Made by a program: the position numbers and the translations under genes
Notes under the pieces: generated by a model
Told to the model about the DNA's origin: nothing
Seen by the model: the letters and a program-made list of their open reading frames with translations, nothing else
The model's database searches: none
Assembly (NCBI GenBank): GCA_009694045.1
Contig: SHVY01000012.1
Location: 1-63,317 of the forward strand
Source: Alphaproteobacteria bacterium
GTDB taxonomy: Bacteria; Pseudomonadota; Alphaproteobacteria; SP197
DNA: 63,317 bases
Reading direction: 5' to 3'
In this document: in pieces, positions 26,412-34,962 of the stretch
Position numbering within the stretch: the stretch's first letter is position 1
How the letters are laid out: every line of letters starts with the position of its first letter

Positions 26412-27110
26412 ATGATCACGCTCCGTCCGGCCGCCCAGCGCGGCCGCACCCGGCTCGGCTGGCTCGACGGTCGGCACTCGTTCTCGTTCGGCGGCTACTA
26501 CGATTCGGCGCACGTGGGCTTCGCCCACCTGCTGGTGATCAACGACGATCGGATCGCCCCCGGCGGCGGCTTCGGCACCCACGGCCACAGCGACATGGAG
26601 ATCGTCACCTACATGCTCGAAGGCCGCCTCGCCCACCGGGACAGTCTGGGCAACGGCTCGACCATCGCGGCCGGCGAAGCCCAGCGCATGAGCGCCGGCA
26701 CCGGCATCCGCCACAGCGAGTTCAACGCCTCGAAGGACGATCCCGCGCGCCTGCTGCAGATCTGGATCGAGCCCGGGGTCGCGGGACTGTCCCCGGGCTA
26801 CGAGGAGCGACCGTTCACCCCCGCCGAGAAGCGCAACCGGCTGTGCGCCATCGCCGCCCCCGACCGGCGCGACGGCGCCATGATGCTGCACCAGGACGCG
26901 GTGCTGTACGCGGCCCTGCTGGAGGACGGCGGGACCGTCACACACGGATTGACCCCGGGACGCCACGCCTGGCTCCAGGTCGCCACCGGAACCGTGACGC
27001 TCAACGGCCTAGCCATGGCCGAGGGCGACGGTGCCGCCATCACCGGCGAGCGCGACCTGACCATCACCGCCGCCCCGCGCGGCGAGGTGCTGCTGTTCGA
27101 CTTGGCCTAG
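26412..27110 (+). CDS. pirin family protein
   Basis: This 232-residue bicupin has the pirin signature: RHSFSFGGYYDSAHVGF at residues 22-38, the metal ligands in THGHSDMEIVTYMLEG (about 57-72) and the third/fourth ligands in GTGIRHSEFN (about 97-106). Bacterial pirins of this size (YhhW-like) bind a metal and can show quercetinase activity; the physiological substrate is usually unknown. The TAG stop at 27108-27110 is the first part of the twin-hairpin repeat. Confidence 0.88.
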   Translation: MITLRPAAQRGRTRLGWLDGRHSFSFGGYYDSAHVGFAHLLVINDDRIAPGGGFGTHGHSDMEIVTYMLEGRLAHRDSLGNGSTIAAGEAQRMSAGTGIRHSEFNASKDDPARLLQIWIEPGVAGLSPGYEERPFTPAEKRNRLCAIAAPDRRDGAMMLHQDAVLYAALLEDGGTVTHGLTPGRHAWLQVATGTVTLNGLAMAEGDGAAITGERDLTITAAPRGEVLLFDLA

Positions 27111-27273
27111 TGTCCCGATTCTGAAATTCGCCCGACCTCGCGGTAACCCTCGGAGCGAATTTCAGAATCGAGAGGACACTAGGAAATTATTGATTCTAGT
27201 GTCGTTTCCGGTTTCGAAGTTCGCATCCGAGGGTTGCAGCGTGATGGGGCGAACTTCGAAACCACGACACTAG
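27107..27273. repeat. BIME-like twin-hairpin repeat, copy A
   Basis: There are two imperfect hairpins, 27107-27182 and 27196-27273, each starting CTAGTGTC and ending GACACTAG, separated by GAAATTATTGATT. Arms of the first continue CGATTCTGAAATTCGC. The second unit is a diverged inverted copy of the first: the loop of one contains AACCCTCGG and the loop of the other its complement. A second copy is at 49792-49951. The element lies between convergent genes and supplies both their stop codons (TAG at 27108-27110 and, on the other strand, at 27270-27272). It probably works as a bidirectional terminator. No REP-associated transposase gene is in the window. Confidence 0.8.
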
Positions 27274-28112
27274 CGCTTCCTGAGCCACAGACTCGTCTCG
27301 CGGGCGCCCGGCGCGAGCGGCAGGCGGCCGACGATGCCGGCGGCAAGCCAATCGGGGTGGCGGGATGCGACGTAGTGGCTGGCGAACAGCGGCTGCCAGG
27401 CCCCGCCCGCCAACAGGGCCGCGACGGCGAGCTGCTCGTTGTAGCCGCGCCACGCCCAATCCGGGGGATAGTCGTCGGGCAGGAAGACGTCGTGGACGTG
27501 GACCAAGACGCCCGACGGCAGCGCCGGCATGACCCGGTTGAACAGCCGGTCCACATCGGTGCCGGGCATCAGCACATGGCTGGAATCGATCACCAGGATG
27601 TCGCCGGCCGCGAGCGCGGCGAAGGGAGCATCATCGACCAGCAGCACGTCCCGGGCGATGTGCTCGACCGCAAGGCCGGCGAGCCGCGCCCGAGGACCCG
27701 GATCGATCACCGTGACCAGGGCATCGAGCTTGCCGTCGGCGAGTGCGCGGGCGATGAACCGGGTGGAGTGGCCGGCCCCGACCTCGACAATCCGGCGCGG
27801 GCAGGCCGCCCGCACCATGCCGTAGAGGATGGCGCTGTCGAGCCGGGGAAACCAATCCTGGGCCCAGCGCGGAGCCGGCGGCGGATCGGCGCCGATGCGC
27901 CCCAAATCGGCCGTGAAATCCTCGAGCCGGGCCAGGGTCGCGCGGAAGACCTCGGACTGGGCCGCGAACAGGTCGGCAATCGTCGCATAGGGCGGCCGCG
28001 TTCCCGGCGGCGCAATCCCGTCGGCATGGCGATAGGGAATGAAGAACCCAAGCGGCTTGATCCCAAGGGCGGTCAGGGCGGCGAAGCTGAAGCGGCGGAG
28101 TTCCCGGGCCAT
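27270..28112 (-). CDS. class I SAM-dependent methyltransferase
   Basis: This 280-residue protein has the Rossmann methyltransferase motif I IVEVGAGHSTRFIARAL near residue 108, an acidic motif II (VTVIDPGPRARL) and IDSSHVLMPGTDVDRLFNRVMP near residue 178, as in the Methyltransf_24 group found in glycan and secondary-metabolite clusters. The substrate is unknown. It is separated by only two bases from the upstream MBL hydrolase gene, so the two are probably co-transcribed. Its TAG stop is made by the end of the twin-hairpin repeat. Confidence 0.8.
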   Translation of the reverse strand: MARELRRFSFAALTALGIKPLGFFIPYRHADGIAPPGTRPPYATIADLFAAQSEVFRATLARLEDFTADLGRIGADPPPAPRWAQDWFPRLDSAILYGMVRAACPRRIVEVGAGHSTRFIARALADGKLDALVTVIDPGPRARLAGLAVEHIARDVLLVDDAPFAALAAGDILVIDSSHVLMPGTDVDRLFNRVMPALPSGVLVHVHDVFLPDDYPPDWAWRGYNEQLAVAALLAGGAWQPLFASHYVASRHPDWLAAGIVGRLPLAPGARETSLWLRKR

Positions 28113-28114
28113 GG

Positions 28115-28951
28115 TCAGGGCCGAAGCGTCAGGCCTTCGCGGGCGACCAGGGAGCCAGGGCGCGCCTGGGTCAGCTCCGCCGCGATGCGGTCCATGGTGC
28201 CGTCGCCGTGGTTAGGGTCGTGGTGAAAGGCGACGAACAGCTTCACGCCGGCCCGGTCGCAGAGCCGGACGCCTTCCTGCCAGGTCGAGTGGCCCCAGCC
28301 GACGAAGTTCGGGTATTCCTCGTCGGTGTAGGTGGAATCGTAGATCACGATATCGGCTCCGTGGATCAGGGACAGCACGTTGGGGTCGGTCCTGCCCAGC
28401 ACATGTTCGGTGTCGGTGACATAGCAGATCGCGCGGCCGCCGCGCTCGATGCGATAGCCGGTCGCGCCGTTGGGGTGGTTCAGGGGCGCGGTGCGGATGA
28501 ACACCCCGGGGCGCGGCGCAAAACTGTCGGCGGCGGTGAATTCATGGTAGGTCAGATCCGCTCGCAGGTTGCCGAGATGCACCGGCGCCAGGGGATCATC
28601 GAGGAACCGCGCCAGGACACCGTCGAGCCGATGGGGCCTTTGCAGATGACCGGCCCAGATCCGGAACCGGTGCCTGGGATCCTTGAGCGGCGTGAAGTAC
28701 GCCCAGCCGTTGACGTGATCGAGATGACTGTGGGTGAACAGCACGTCGGCGACCAGCGCGTCGTCGCCCAGGCTGGCGGCCAGGGGTCGCAAACCGGTGC
28801 CGGCGTCGAGGATGAACAGGTGTTCGCCGCACCGCACCTCGAGACAGGACGTGTTTCCACCATAACGCAGGGTGTCCGGGCCCGGGCACGGAATGCTGCC
28901 GCGCACGCCCCAGAATCGCACATAGAAATCATCGCCGCTCATAGCCCCCAA
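28115..28951 (-). CDS. MBL-fold metallo-hydrolase
   Basis: This 278-residue protein has the metallo-beta-lactamase motif HSHLDH at residues 74-79, further ligands in LNHPNGATGYRI, VTDTEH and FHHDPNH, and an N-terminal FWGVRGSIPCPGP...RYGGNTSC block that defines a subgroup often annotated as a cyclic-phosphodiesterase-like or signal-transduction hydrolase. Nucleotide-like or phosphoester substrates are likely for this subgroup, but none can be named. A start at 28942 (MSGDDF) is also possible. Confidence 0.8.
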   Translation of the reverse strand: MGAMSGDDFYVRFWGVRGSIPCPGPDTLRYGGNTSCLEVRCGEHLFILDAGTGLRPLAASLGDDALVADVLFTHSHLDHVNGWAYFTPLKDPRHRFRIWAGHLQRPHRLDGVLARFLDDPLAPVHLGNLRADLTYHEFTAADSFAPRPGVFIRTAPLNHPNGATGYRIERGGRAICYVTDTEHVLGRTDPNVLSLIHGADIVIYDSTYTDEEYPNFVGWGHSTWQEGVRLCDRAGVKLFVAFHHDPNHGDGTMDRIAAELTQARPGSLVAREGLTLRP

Positions 28952-29037
28952 CCGGCTCCCTTCGCCGATGGGAGTCTGCCTGACGGGGCGCGGGCACGGA
29001 AGCCGAATTCCGAGAAATCCGCAGGATAAGCGAAAGA

Positions 29038-30207
29038 ATGGCCGAAAGAACCCGCTGGGGTGGTGTCTTCTTCGGTTTAGCGCTGGCTGTTCTCGCGGCG
29101 TTCCACCAGTACAAGCTGCCCCCGGTCCTGCCCCTGCTGCTGGACCAGTATGCCTACGACCCGGTGCTGGCGGGTGGCTTCATGTCGATTTACGCCGTGC
29201 TGGGGCTCCTGTTGTCGCTCACGGCGGGCCGGCTGCTGGATGGCCACGGGGCATCCCTGGTGATCGCGGCCTGCGGCCTGTTCGCCCTGGGATGCGGCAT
29301 CGCCCTGATCGATCCGACCGAGGGTCTGGTGGTGCTGGTCGCGCGCGGCTGCGAAGGCCTGGGCTACACGGTCCTGGCCATCGCTGGGCCCGCCTGTGCC
29401 CAGCGCAGCGCGGCGCCCGCTCAGATGGCCTTCGTCGCGGGGCTCTCGGCGACCTGGGTACCGATCGGCCAGCTCGCCGCCAATGGCCTCGCCTTCCCGT
29501 TCGCCGCCGGGGGCTCCTGGCGCCCCGTCTGGTGGGCGGCGCTGGCGATCACCTTGGCCATGGCCCTGTGGGCCTGGCGGTTCGCGAAAGCCTTTCCCCT
29601 CGGCTCGCACGCGGCGCCGCAGCCCAAACCCGAGGGTCGCGAGCGGCGCCTGCTGATCCTCGCGTCGGCGGTCTTCATGCTGTGGGCCGGGCAGTACATC
29701 GGGTTCATGACCTGGCTGAACCACTACCTGGTGGGAACCCTGGGACATTCGCCCGGCGACGCGGTGGCAGCGGCGAGCCTGGCCGCCGGGTTCGTACTGG
29801 TGTTCAACGTTCTGGTCGGTATCGGCCTGCGGGCGGGTCTGCCGCTCGCGCCCCTGTTCGTGGGCTCGATCGCCGTCGAGGTGGGGCTTTGGTTGCTGGC
29901 GCCGCACGTCGAGGGCGGCGCCGGCCTTGCCCTGCTCGCGGTCTATGGCGTAGCCTGCGGCGTGACCCCGGTCTGCCTGTTCGCCATGCCCCCGACGATC
30001 ATGGGGCGCGGCCGGGTGAACGCCGGCGGCTTCGCCCTGTTGATGCGTGGGCGCAACGTCGGCGTCCTGGCGGGGCCCCTGCTGCTTCCCCTGATCCTCG
30101 AACAGCTCGGCTGGGCCGTGGCCTTTCCCGTCTACGCCGCCGTGACCGCGATGGCCGGCCTCGGGGCGGTCGTCCTCGTGCGCGAACTGGCGCGCTCCCG
30201 AGCCTAA
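29038..30207 (+). CDS. MFS transporter
   Basis: This 389-residue carrier has about twelve hydrophobic segments in two bundles. The loop after segment 2 carries a GRLLDGHGAS motif, a form of the major facilitator loop 2-3 signature. It looks like the CynX/NimT-type group of anion and drug carriers. The ATG at 29038 is divergent from the MBL hydrolase gene across 86 bases. The substrate is not predictable. Its TAA stop is followed by a fragment of the twin-hairpin repeat. Confidence 0.8.
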   Translation: MAERTRWGGVFFGLALAVLAAFHQYKLPPVLPLLLDQYAYDPVLAGGFMSIYAVLGLLLSLTAGRLLDGHGASLVIAACGLFALGCGIALIDPTEGLVVLVARGCEGLGYTVLAIAGPACAQRSAAPAQMAFVAGLSATWVPIGQLAANGLAFPFAAGGSWRPVWWAALAITLAMALWAWRFAKAFPLGSHAAPQPKPEGRERRLLILASAVFMLWAGQYIGFMTWLNHYLVGTLGHSPGDAVAAASLAAGFVLVFNVLVGIGLRAGLPLAPLFVGSIAVEVGLWLLAPHVEGGAGLALLAVYGVACGVTPVCLFAMPPTIMGRGRVNAGGFALLMRGRNVGVLAGPLLLPLILEQLGWAVAFPVYAAVTAMAGLGAVVLVRELARSRA

Positions 30208-30218
30208 TACCTCGATCG

Positions 30219-30233
30219 TGAAATTCGCCCGAC
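30219..30233. repeat. fragment of the twin-hairpin repeat arm
   Basis: The 15 bases TGAAATTCGCCCGAC match one arm and loop of the repeat copies at 27107 and 49792 exactly. They lie in the 32-base gap between the convergent MFS and response-regulator genes. No partner arm is present, so this is a solo remnant or a chance match; its position between convergent genes, like copy A, favours a remnant. Confidence 0.45.
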
Positions 30234-30239
30234 AGTGCG

Positions 30240-30923
30240 TCAGGGATTCAGCATGTACCCGCCGGGCTCCGTCACCAGGAATTTCGCGCTTCCGGGGTCG
30301 GCTTCGATCTTCTGGCGCAGGCGGTAGATGTGGGTTTCCAGGGTATGGGTGGTGACGCCGGCGTTGTACCCCCATACCTGCTCCAGCAGGACGTCGCGGC
30401 CGACGGGCCGGGTTCCGGCGCGCAGGAGAAACCGCAGGATCGACGTCTCCTTGTCGGTCAGCCGGATCTTCTTGTCCGCCCTGACCAGCATCTTCTGGGC
30501 CGGGCGGAAGCTGTACGGACCGATGGTGAACTCGGCATCTTCGCTCTGCTCGTGGTTGCGGAGTTGCGCCCGCACCCGGGCGAGCAGCACCCCCAACTTG
30601 AACGGCTTGGTCACGTAGTCATTCGCCCCGGATTCGAGGCCCAGGATCGTGTCGGCCTCGCCCGCGGCCGCCGTCAGCATGATGATCGGCATGCGCAGCC
30701 CGTGGCGTCGCATGGCCTTGCAGAGCTCGCGACCGTCCATGTCGGGCAGGCCGACGTCGAGCAGCATGAGGTCGAACCGTCGGCTCTTGGCGAGATCGAG
30801 GGCGGCCGATGCTGTTTCGACCTCGGTGACGCCGAACTCCTCGTGCAGCCGCAGTTGCTCGACCAGGGTCTGGCGCAACGCGTCGTCGACGACGACGATG
30901 AGAAGGTCCTTGAGGTTCACCAT
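30240..30923 (-). CDS. OmpR-family response regulator
   Basis: This 227-residue regulator has an N-terminal receiver domain with the acidic pair Asp13-Asp14, phospho-acceptor Asp56 (LLDVGLPDMDG), Thr84 and Lys106 (VTKPF), followed by a winged-helix DNA-binding domain from about residue 130 (RLTDKETSILRFLLRAGTRPVGRDVLLEQVWGYN). No sensor kinase is encoded next to it, so it is an orphan regulator in this window. It is divergent from the LonB-like protease gene. Confidence 0.9.
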   Translation of the reverse strand: MVNLKDLLIVVVDDALRQTLVEQLRLHEEFGVTEVETASAALDLAKSRRFDLMLLDVGLPDMDGRELCKAMRRHGLRMPIIMLTAAAGEADTILGLESGANDYVTKPFKLGVLLARVRAQLRNHEQSEDAEFTIGPYSFRPAQKMLVRADKKIRLTDKETSILRFLLRAGTRPVGRDVLLEQVWGYNAGVTTHTLETHIYRLRQKIEADPGSAKFLVTEPGGYMLNP

Positions 30924-31079
30924 GGGAGGGTAACCCGGATCGGGGCGGATATTGTGCCCTAAGCCGGCGGCGGCGGCCAGACACCAGGCTCGCGGCGCCC
31001 GCCGCGGCGAAAGAGGTTGACGGAGCCTTGCTCCGCGCTACCCTCTCGCTCGGCGCGGGGACTGGGTCCCTGCGCCGCG

Positions 31080-33479
31080 ATGGGGGGGGCGGTGCGGGTG
31101 ACCCGCAAGAGCATCGACGCCAAGGACGTGGGGCTGCCGTCGTTTCTCGGCCGCTTCGACCCCGACGCGACCGACTTCGACGGGGTTCAGATCTTCGATC
31201 TGGCGTCGCACCAACGGGCCCGCGAGGCGTTGCGCTTCGCCATGGGGCTGCACCACGAAGGGTTCAACGTCTTCGTCCTCGGCGATGACCGCACCGGGCG
31301 TATGGACGCGACGCTCGGCTACCTGCGGACCTACGCGGCGAAGCTGCCGCCAGCCGACGACTGGGTCTACCTGAACAACTTCCGCCGGTCCATCCGACCG
31401 AAACCCTATCGGCTGCCGGCGGGGATGGGCCGCAAGTTTCGCGATCGCATGGCGACGCTCGTGCCGGAGCTCGCGGCCGCGCTCAACCGCACGCTCTCCA
31501 GCCAGAGCTACGTGGAGGAAGTCCGTACCCGCAATGAGCTGGTGCGGGCGACACTTGATGCACGCCTTGAGCAGCTCCGGGCATCGGCCCGGGACCTCGG
31601 GCTCGATGTCGTGCGCACGGGCCAGGGACTTCAGGTGGTCGCCCTCGGCAAGGATGGCGCACCGATCCAAGGGGAAGAGGACGCGGCCCTCGATGAGGCC
31701 GACCGGCGGCGAATCGAGGAGTCGATCAACCGGCTCAATCCGATGCTCGACGAGATCCGGGGCGCGGCGCGGGAAGCCGAGACGATCCTCGGCAAGCAAG
31801 TCGAGGAGATCAACCAGCGGGTCGCCGACCAGGCGATCGGCGGCCTGCTTGACGATGTTCAGGGCGAGTACTCATCCTTCCCCGGCGTCAGCCGCTGGCT
31901 GGTGGAGCTGCGCAACGACGTGCTCGAGAACCTGGATATCTTCCAAGGCCAGGGTGAGGAAGCCCACGCCGAGGAGAACTCGTCCGAGCGTTACGCGGTC
32001 AACCTCCTGGTCGACAACAGCGACAATCCCCATCCCCAGGTCGTGCTGGAGCCGAACCCGACCTACGAGAACCTGTTCGGGACCATGGAGTACCGGGCGG
32101 TATCGGGAGCGCTGGATACCGACTTCACCCTGATCCGCGCCGGCGCCCTGCACAAGGCGAACGGCGGGTTCCTGGTGTTGCGGGCCGAATCCCTGGCCGG
32201 CCAGACGAGTTCCTGGCACTTCCTGAAGGCCGCCTTGCGCGATCGCGAAATCCGCATCGAGGAACTGCACCGCATGGGCAGCGCGCCCATGGCCGGGACG
32301 CCGCGGCCCAAACCCATCCCCCTCAAGCTTCTGGTGATCCTGGTCGGCGCGCCGAACTGGTACTACCAGTTCTTCTCCCTGGACCCGAGCTTCGTCACGT
32401 TCTTCAAGGTCAAGGCGGACATCGACGGCGAGCTGGATGCGACCGACCCCGATATCGCGACCTACGCCAAGCTGATCCAGCAATCGTCCCAGAACCACAA
32501 CCGGCGCCGCTGCGATGCCGGTGCGATCAACCTTCTGCTCGGGCAAAGCGCCCGCTGGGCCGGAGACCGCGCGAAGCTCACGGCGGCCTTCGAACTCATC
32601 GAGGACGTGCTGATCGAAGCCAACCGCTATGTGACCGACAGCAACGGCGATGCCATCACGGCCCGCGATGTGCGCCGGGCGCTGGACGAGCGGCGCCGAC
32701 GCAACGCCCGGGTCGAAGACCACAGCCAGGAACACATCCTCAAGGGCACGACCCTGATCGACGTCGCCGGCAGCGTGGTCGGCCAGGTCAACGGCCTGAC
32801 CTATCTGGAGCTTGGCGACCATGCGTTCGGGCTGCCGGCGCGGATCACCGCCCGGGCCCATGTCGGCGCCCATGGGGTCATCAACATCGAACGCCACACC
32901 GAGCTTGGCGGCCCCATCCAGCAGAAGGGCGTCTGGGTGCTGTCGGGCTTCCTCAATGGCCTGTTCGCGCGACGGTTTCCCCTGTCGTTCAGTTGTTCGA
33001 TCACGTTCGAGCAGAACTATGAGGGGGTCGAGGGCGACAGCGCCTCGATGGCCGAGCTGTGCGCCATCGTCTCGTCCCTCAGCGGCGTGCCCCTGCGCCA
33101 GGATATCGGCATAACCGGCTCGATGAACCAGGCCGGCGTGGTGCAGGCCATCGGCGGGATCAATCAGAAGGTCGAGGGTTACTTCCGCACCTGTAACGAA
33201 AGGGGGGGGCTGACCGGCACCCAGGGGTGCATCTTGCCGGCCGCCAACGAGCGCAACCTGACGCTCCGCGATGACGTGTCGAAGGCGATCGCCGCCGGCA
33301 AGTTCCACATCTGGAGCGTCGCGACCGTCGCGGACGCGATCGAGCTTCTGACGGGGATGCCGGCCGGCACGGTTGGGGCCGACGGCGTGACACCACCCGA
33401 TAGCGTCTACGGTCGGGCCATGCGCCAGCTCGAGGTGTTCGACAAGGCCCTGAGCGACCGCGCCGTGCGCCGCGACTGA
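31080..33479 (+). CDS. LonB-like ATP-dependent protease (AAA + S16 domains)
   Basis: This protein has about 799 residues from the ATG at 31080; TTG at 31017 and GTG at 31092 or 31098 are alternatives. The C-terminal Lon protease domain has the catalytic dyad Ser654 (GVEGDSASMAE) and Lys697 (GGINQKVEGYF). The N-terminal AAA part is of the COG1067 group, with a long coiled-coil insertion (about 160-270). The P-loop position reads LGDDRTGRMDA, lacking the usual GK-S/T, so ATP binding may be weakened; DGELDATDPDIATYAKLI is in the later ATPase half. It should degrade or process unfolded or regulatory proteins. Confidence 0.85.
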   Translation: MGGAVRVTRKSIDAKDVGLPSFLGRFDPDATDFDGVQIFDLASHQRAREALRFAMGLHHEGFNVFVLGDDRTGRMDATLGYLRTYAAKLPPADDWVYLNNFRRSIRPKPYRLPAGMGRKFRDRMATLVPELAAALNRTLSSQSYVEEVRTRNELVRATLDARLEQLRASARDLGLDVVRTGQGLQVVALGKDGAPIQGEEDAALDEADRRRIEESINRLNPMLDEIRGAAREAETILGKQVEEINQRVADQAIGGLLDDVQGEYSSFPGVSRWLVELRNDVLENLDIFQGQGEEAHAEENSSERYAVNLLVDNSDNPHPQVVLEPNPTYENLFGTMEYRAVSGALDTDFTLIRAGALHKANGGFLVLRAESLAGQTSSWHFLKAALRDREIRIEELHRMGSAPMAGTPRPKPIPLKLLVILVGAPNWYYQFFSLDPSFVTFFKVKADIDGELDATDPDIATYAKLIQQSSQNHNRRRCDAGAINLLLGQSARWAGDRAKLTAAFELIEDVLIEANRYVTDSNGDAITARDVRRALDERRRRNARVEDHSQEHILKGTTLIDVAGSVVGQVNGLTYLELGDHAFGLPARITARAHVGAHGVINIERHTELGGPIQQKGVWVLSGFLNGLFARRFPLSFSCSITFEQNYEGVEGDSASMAELCAIVSSLSGVPLRQDIGITGSMNQAGVVQAIGGINQKVEGYFRTCNERGGLTGTQGCILPAANERNLTLRDDVSKAIAAGKFHIWSVATVADAIELLTGMPAGTVGADGVTPPDSVYGRAMRQLEVFDKALSDRAVRRD

Positions 33480-33583
33480 CCCGGCAGAAGTTGCCGTCAC
33501 GGCGGCCCCTGCCCGCCCCGGGACCGGCCCCGACGCGGAAAAATCCGCGCATATCAAGATGTTAGGTTTTCACCACGGGCGGC

Positions 33584-34246
33584 ATGGCGCTTGCTCCGCG
33601 CAGGGTATTGGAACCCGACGCGGTGCTGTGGGGCGGTGTGTCTCAGACCCAGATCTTGACGGCGACGACGGACCCGGTTCTCGGGCAACGGGGTGCGGAG
33701 CGCCGGGTGGAGCGCGCCGCCGGCGCCAGCCACGACCTGACGTTCGGTGATCTCCTCGACATCATCAACCCGCTGCAGCACATCCCGATCGTCGGCACGA
33801 TCTATCGCGCCATGGTCGGCGACGAGATCTCGGGCGTCGCCCGGGTCATGGGCAATCTGCTCTATGGCGGTCCCCTTGGGCTCATGACCGGGATCGTCAG
33901 CGCCTCGATCGCGGACTCCTCGGGTTCGGATGTCGGGGAGCGTATCCTCGCCTGGGCCGGTGCCAACGACGTAGCGGAACCCGCGGCGGATCCCGCCTTG
34001 GTCCAGGTCGCCTCTGCCCCGGCGGTCCTGGAGAACGACGCGGCGCTGGCTGCCCTGGCCGCGGACCTCGGCGCCGGTGCCACGGTCACCGTCGCGCCGG
34101 TCCCGCCGACGCCGCCGATCGAGATCAGGCCGATCGCCAGCCAGGCCGCCTCCGCCAGCTACCAGAACATTCTCGAGTCGGTGAAGGCCGGGCTCGACCG
34201 CTACGACGCCCTCAAGGCTGAGCCCGGCGCGCCCCCGTCATACTGA
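33584..34246 (+). CDS. conserved alphaproteobacterial protein of unknown function
   Basis: This 220-residue protein has no assigned function. A compact central block, FGDLLDIINPLQHIPIVGTIYRAMVGDEIS followed by VARVMGNLLYGGPLGLMTG (about residues 53-105), looks strongly conserved and moderately hydrophobic, like a membrane-associated or lipid-binding hairpin; I recall this block from uncharacterised alphaproteobacterial proteins. The N- and C-terminal parts are Ala/Pro-rich and probably disordered. No signal peptide is seen. It stands alone, 104 bases after the protease gene. Confidence 0.6.
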   Translation: MALAPRRVLEPDAVLWGGVSQTQILTATTDPVLGQRGAERRVERAAGASHDLTFGDLLDIINPLQHIPIVGTIYRAMVGDEISGVARVMGNLLYGGPLGLMTGIVSASIADSSGSDVGERILAWAGANDVAEPAADPALVQVASAPAVLENDAALAALAADLGAGATVTVAPVPPTPPIEIRPIASQAASASYQNILESVKAGLDRYDALKAEPGAPPSY

Positions 34247-34284
34247 CGGACACCTGTATGACAAAACCCGACAATGCTCGGATT

Positions 34285-34962
34285 TCACTGCTCTTTCCAC
34301 GAGCCGCGGTGACCGAAAACCGCGCTGCCCAGGCGAACGTGGGTGGCCCCCAGGCGAATCGCCGCCTCGAAATCGGCGCTCATCCCCATACTAAGATGTT
34401 CTAGCCCGGTGCGCTGGGCGATCTTCGCCAGCAGGGCGAAGTGCGGTGCCGGTTGATCGTCGAGCGGCGGGATGCACATGAGCCCGGTCACGGCGAGTCC
34501 CAAGCCGCGACAGTGTTCGACCAGGGCATCCGTGTCGGCGGGGGCGACGCCTGCCTTCTGCGTCTCCTCGCCGGTGTTGACCTGGACGAAGCACGGCAGG
34601 TGTCGGCCGGCCCGCGTCATCTCCGCCGCCAACGCCTCGGCGAGTCTGGGACGGTCCACGGATTGGATGGCGTCGAACAAGGCGACGGCCTCGCGCACCT
34701 TATTGGTCTGCAGCGGACCGATCAGGTGCACGGCGATGTCAGGGTGCTGGGCGCGTAGGGCCGGCCACTTCGCCTTCGCTTCCTGCACCCGGTTCTCGCC
34801 GAACACCCGCTGGCCGGCGGCGATGGCCTCGCCGATCCGCTCGGGGCCGTGGGTCTTGCTGACGGCGACGAGGGTCACCACGTCGGCCGGCCGATCGGCG
34901 GCCTTGGCCGCCCCGGCGATGCGAGCGCGCAACTGCCCGAGATTATCGGCGACATCGCTCAT
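34285..34962 (-). CDS. YggS-family pyridoxal phosphate homeostasis protein
   Basis: This 225-residue single-domain PLP-binding TIM barrel has the PLP lysine Lys36 in LVAVSKTHGP, FGENRVQEAKAKW near residue 58, HLIGPLQTNK near 87, and the phosphate-binding LSMGMSADFEAAI near 188. The family keeps free vitamin B6 in balance and binds but does not turn over PLP. The ATG at 34962 overlaps the stop of the upstream sulfotransferase (ATGA), so it is transcribed with the sulfotransferase array. Confidence 0.9.
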   Translation of the reverse strand: MSDVADNLGQLRARIAGAAKAADRPADVVTLVAVSKTHGPERIGEAIAAGQRVFGENRVQEAKAKWPALRAQHPDIAVHLIGPLQTNKVREAVALFDAIQSVDRPRLAEALAAEMTRAGRHLPCFVQVNTGEETQKAGVAPADTDALVEHCRGLGLAVTGLMCIPPLDDQPAPHFALLAKIAQRTGLEHLSMGMSADFEAAIRLGATHVRLGSAVFGHRGSWKEQ

